Source: JAXLQL01 sp046331625
GTDB lineage: Bacteria; Acidobacteriota; Terriglobia; Bryobacterales; Bryobacteraceae
Direction: 5' to 3'
Length of the DNA: 64,000 bases
Assembly (NCBI GenBank): GCA_046331625.1
Contig: JAXLQL010000025.1
Coordinates: 1-64,000 of the forward strand
The notes below the pieces were generated by a model. It had not been told where the DNA came from. It saw only the letters and a program-made list of their open reading frames with translations, and did not search any database. The translations under genes were made by a program, and so were the position numbers. Position 1 is the stretch's first letter, and the number at the start of each line of letters is the position of its first letter. Of the stretch, positions 61,290-64,000 are shown piece by piece.

Positions 61290-62756
61290 TCAGGAAGCCG
61301 CGTGAGCCAGAAAACGCGGCTCGCGCCGAGCGTGCGTTGCCTGTTCGAATGCGTAGGCGAGCCCGATGAGAGTCGCGTCGGAGTGGGCGCGTCCGAAGAA
61401 GGAGAGACCTACTGGTAAGCCTCCCACAAAGCCGGCGGGAACGGTGATGTGCGGGTAGCCGGCGACCGCGGGATCGGTGGAGCAGGACTGGTTGTAGTGG
61501 TCGCCGTTGACGTAGTCGGTGACCCATGAGAGTCCGCCGGTAGGCGCGACGATCGCGGCAAGCCCGTGCTTGTCGAGGGCGCGGTCGATGCCGCTCGTGG
61601 CGGTGCGCCGCGCTTTGTCGCGAGCGTCGAGGTACGCCTTCTCCGTGAGAGGTCCCTTGGCCTGCGCTTGCTCGAGAAGCTCCTGCTTGAAATGCGGCAT
61701 TTCACGCGCGGCTTCACGCTCGTTGAAGGCGATCACAGCCGCCAGCGATTGAACCGGACCTCCGCGCGCTGCGAGGTAGAGGTTCAGACCGTGCTTGAAC
61801 TCGTAGAGCATGGCGGTCATCTCGGCGTCGCCGTATTCGGAGTCTGGAGGCAGATCTACCGGGTCTACCAAAACGGCGCCGGCCTTGCGGAGAGCATCGA
61901 GTGATTTCTCGGTGACGGCGAGAACACCGGGATGCCGTCCGAAGAGGCTGCGTGCGACGCCGATTCGCGCTTTGTCCAAGCTGCGCGGATTCAGAGCGCG
62001 CTCGACGGAGAAGGCTCCGCCGCTCATGGCCGAGAGTAGTTGCGTCGCGGCGGTGACGGAGGGGGCCATCGGTCCGGCGGTGTCTTGCACATGGGAGATC
62101 GGGATGATGCCGGCGGCGCTGAGAACGCCAACCGTGGGCTTGATGCCGACGATGCCGTTGATCGACGAGGGCGACACGATGGACCCATCGGTCTCCGTAC
62201 CGACAGCCGCCCAGCAAAGTCCGGCTGCCGCTGCTGCGCCCGATCCGGAGCTCGATCCGGAAGGATTCCGGTCCAGCGCGTAGGGGTTACGGGTCTGGCC
62301 GCCGCGGCCGCTCCACCCGCTGGTGGAGAGCGACGAGCGAAAATTCGCCCATTCGCTCAGGTTCGTTTTGCCGAGGATCACTGCGCCGGCTTCGCGAAGC
62401 CGCGCCACGACGGGGGCATCCGCTTTCGGGGGCGGCGCATCGACCAGAGCAAGTGATCCAGCGGTGGTCTTCATGCGATCGGCGGTGTCAATGTTGTCTT
62501 TCACGAGGATCGCCATGCCGTGGAGAGGTCCGCGGCGTTTGCCCGCGCGGCGCTCGGCATCGAGTTCAGTGGCGATGCGCATGGCGTCGGGGTTCAATTC
62601 GATGATCGAGTTGACGAACCGATCAACCTCATTAATGCGATCGAGGTAGTAGCGCACATCGGCTTCCGCGGTTTCGCGGCGTGGGGCTGGCCGGGTGCAT
62701 GCGGAAGCGAGCAGGGAGGCTGCAGTGGCGAGCACCTCGCGGCGGGACGGATGCAT
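61290..62756 (-). CDS. Amidase-signature family hydrolase, Tat or lipoprotein export signal
   Basis: 488 aa. The N-terminus PSRREVLATAASLLASAC combines twin Arg with a lipobox-like Cys. The amidase signature shows the catalytic Lys (MAILVKDNIDTADRMKT), the Ser-rich loop RNPSGSSSGSGAAAAAGLC and TDGSIVSPSSINGIVGIKP. This triad (Lys-Ser-Ser) is intact. It hydrolyses an amide outside the cytoplasm; the substrate is unknown. Confidence 0.92.
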   Translation of the reverse strand: MHPSRREVLATAASLLASACTRPAPRRETAEADVRYYLDRINEVDRFVNSIIELNPDAMRIATELDAERRAGKRRGPLHGMAILVKDNIDTADRMKTTAGSLALVDAPPPKADAPVVARLREAGAVILGKTNLSEWANFRSSLSTSGWSGRGGQTRNPYALDRNPSGSSSGSGAAAAAGLCWAAVGTETDGSIVSPSSINGIVGIKPTVGVLSAAGIIPISHVQDTAGPMAPSVTAATQLLSAMSGGAFSVERALNPRSLDKARIGVARSLFGRHPGVLAVTEKSLDALRKAGAVLVDPVDLPPDSEYGDAEMTAMLYEFKHGLNLYLAARGGPVQSLAAVIAFNEREAAREMPHFKQELLEQAQAKGPLTEKAYLDARDKARRTATSGIDRALDKHGLAAIVAPTGGLSWVTDYVNGDHYNQSCSTDPAVAGYPHITVPAGFVGGLPVGLSFFGRAHSDATLIGLAYAFEQATHARREPRFLAHAAS

Positions 62757-62923
62757 TCCTGTGACGTTAACAGATCGGCCCCGCAGGCTGGGACTCGAGG
62801 ACTAGGGCGAAGGACCGAGCAAAAAATCAGAGCCGTGGGTATATTGAACCACCCCTCCCAGTACCCACTTGTTACAGACAGCGCATGGCTGTCTAGAACC
62901 ACTCTCTTTCTGGAGGAACCCCC

Positions 62924-63361
62924 GTGACTCTGACGCTCAATGTCAATGGGAAGGATTACACGGTCAACGTGAGCGATGGCGGGATGCCGTTGCTTTGGGT
63001 ATTACGCGATCTGATCGGCTTGACCGGCACCAAGTACGGCTGCGGCATCGAAGTCTGCGGCGCGTGCTCGGTTCTGGTGAACGGACAAGTGGAACGCGCT
63101 TGCGAGTTCGACGTGTCTTCGGCCGTAGGTAAGAAGATCGTGACCATCGAAGGGCTCTCTGCCAATCGCAGCCATCCGGCCCAACAAGCATGGATCAACA
63201 ACCAAGTGCCGCAGTGCGGCTACTGCCAGTCTGGAGTTCTGATGGCGGTGGCCGGTGCGATGAAAGCCGGCCAGCACGGCACAGGCATTCTTTCCGAGGT
63301 CCAGAATCTGTGCGTGTGCGGGACCTACCAGCGCATGCGTGACGCGGTGAAGTCGCTCTAA
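62924..63361 (+). CDS. (2Fe-2S)-binding small subunit of a molybdenum hydroxylase
   Basis: 145 aa from GTG 62924 with GGAGG upstream. Two 2Fe-2S clusters: the plant-type ferredoxin motif GTKYGCGIEVCGACSVLV (C-x4-C-x2-C) and the all-helical motif QCGYCQSGVLMA with NLCVCGTYQRMRDAV. This is the isoquinoline 1-oxidoreductase alpha-subunit type, transferring electrons from the molybdopterin subunit encoded next. Confidence 0.92.
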   Translation: MTLTLNVNGKDYTVNVSDGGMPLLWVLRDLIGLTGTKYGCGIEVCGACSVLVNGQVERACEFDVSSAVGKKIVTIEGLSANRSHPAQQAWINNQVPQCGYCQSGVLMAVAGAMKAGQHGTGILSEVQNLCVCGTYQRMRDAVKSL

Positions 63362-63374
63362 GGAGGAGAAAAAC

Positions 63375-64000
63375 ATGGCAACCACACTCACTACACCGAA
63401 GAAGAAGAACGCCACGGGACGCCGCCAGTTCCTCGCCACAGCCACGGGCGGGTTCACGCTGGCCTTCGTGATGCCGGAGGTCTCGAAAATCGCCGAACTC
63501 GAAGCCGCGGGAGCGGGAGGCAAAGTCAACGTTTGGCTCAACGTCGGCGCCGATGAATCGATCACGCTCACGATTGGGTCGTCTGAGATGGGTCAGGGTT
63601 CCTTCTCCACGTTGGCGCAGATCTTGGCCGAGGATTTGATGGTCGACTACGCTCGCGTGAAGACGGTGCAAGGCGCGCCGAGTTTGGTGACGCCGTTGCC
63701 CGTAGGCGCGTCGATCAATACGGTCGGCTCGAGCGTCACGCGCACCAATTTCTGGAAGATGCGCGATGCAGCCGCTATTGCCCGCGAGGTTCTGGTGCAG
63801 GCCGCGATGAACCAGCAAGGCGATCAGACGCGCGCCAACTACACAGTCGCCAACGGGGTGGTGCGCCATACACCCAGCGGAACACAGCGTACGTACGGCC
63901 AACTGGCCAGCGCCGCCGCTCTGCTTCCGCTGCCGGCCAGTGCGCCGCTGGTTCCCGATAGCCAATTTCGATTGATCGGCAAGACGGTGGCGCGGCAGGA
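63375..64000 (+). CDS. Molybdopterin-binding large subunit of the same hydroxylase (partial, runs off the window)
   Basis: First 208 codons. Tat signal (GRRQFLATATGGFTLAFVMP) followed by the N-terminal part of an aldehyde/xanthine dehydrogenase family large subunit of the isoquinoline 1-oxidoreductase beta type: VNVWLNVGADESITLTIGSS, EMGQGSFSTLAQILAEDLM. The gene continues past 64000. It starts 13 bp after the 2Fe-2S subunit, so both form one operon. The Tat signal means that the enzyme acts in the periplasm, folded with its cofactors. Confidence 0.9.
   Translation, partial: MATTLTTPKKKNATGRRQFLATATGGFTLAFVMPEVSKIAELEAAGAGGKVNVWLNVGADESITLTIGSSEMGQGSFSTLAQILAEDLMVDYARVKTVQGAPSLVTPLPVGASINTVGSSVTRTNFWKMRDAAAIAREVLVQAAMNQQGDQTRANYTVANGVVRHTPSGTQRTYGQLASAAALLPLPASAPLVPDSQFRLIGKTVARQ

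Noticed and set aside
27000..64000. tRNA or rRNA genes
   Set aside because: No cloverleaf with T-loop GTTCRA pattern or rRNA-like sequence was noticed in the intergenic gaps.

Overview
The window looks like a chromosomal segment of an Acidobacteriota bacterium, most likely of the Bryobacterales/Solibacter type. The reasons are high GC content, many secreted or Tat-exported enzymes (Gfo/Idh/MocA, DUF1080, S41, PQQ dehydrogenase, BNR sialidases, FG-GAP proteins, multiheme cytochromes c), acidobacterial-style hypothetical proteins, and a GC-rich palindromic repeat scattered between genes. No rRNA, tRNA, prophage, CRISPR array or insertion sequence was recognised. The organism assignment is inferred from gene content, not from a marker search.

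Layout. 1-4.4 kb: end of an unknown gene, then the macromolecular-synthesis pair dnaG-rpoD (minus strand) preceded by a secreted HMA-like protein. 4.6-8.5 kb: lipid-modification operon (FAD oxidoreductase, DUF1365, CFA-type methyltransferase) with a divergent XRE-cupin regulator. 8.5-12.7 kb: PQQ dehydrogenase, pentaheme cytochrome c, S41-like protein. 12.7-14.7 kb: DUF1080 protein and soluble transhydrogenase. 14.8-18.9 kb: accessory patch with a FINCPFD-motif protein whose 5' end appears frameshifted, a DUF2188/membrane protein, DinB, and a PfkB-like/AAA/RyR fusion. 18.9-28.7 kb: FG-GAP protein, trypsin-like protease, two sialidase-like proteins, TPR protein, heptaheme cytochrome, amidohydrolase. 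28.8-29.8 kb: a peroxiredoxin-like gene interrupted by an in-frame TGA that is very likely selenocysteine. 29.9-32.8 kb: ABC peptide-type transporter without a binding protein. 32.9-39.4 kb: a five-repeat secreted protein, an oxidoreductase, a frameshifted gene, an R2K ATP-grasp protein, an orphan HicB-like protein and other small genes. 39.5-43 kb: sugar-acid catabolism (2-keto-3-deoxy acid dehydratase-like protein and semialdehyde dehydrogenase) and an exported D-2-hydroxyacid dehydrogenase. 43-49.9 kb: a FadJ-type fatty-acid oxidation protein, SRPBCC protein, pentaheme cytochrome, SMP-30, Tat protein, M19 dipeptidase and a tiny lipoprotein. 49.99-51.07 kb: about ten and a half tandem copies of a ~103-bp unit derived from the dispersed repeat. 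51.1-56.3 kb: a wHTH/hydrolase/cyclase-like fusion, then LemA, nucleotidyltransferase, TPM and M16 peptidase. 56.3-59 kb: retron-type reverse transcriptase with an unknown partner gene and an upstream receiver-like gene. 59.1-64 kb: small secreted helical protein, HPF-like protein coupled to an ECF sigma factor, Tat amidase, and the start of a molybdenum hydroxylase operon (2Fe-2S subunit plus truncated large subunit).

The most interesting signals are the selenocysteine candidate (28957) with a perfect 8-bp hairpin just downstream, the retron-like locus (56.3-58.6 kb), the accessory patch at 14.8-18.9 kb, and the repeat family including its minisatellite-like expansion. Many genes overlap by ATGA-type junctions, which helped fix start sites. 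All homology statements come from recognising motifs by eye; no database search was run.
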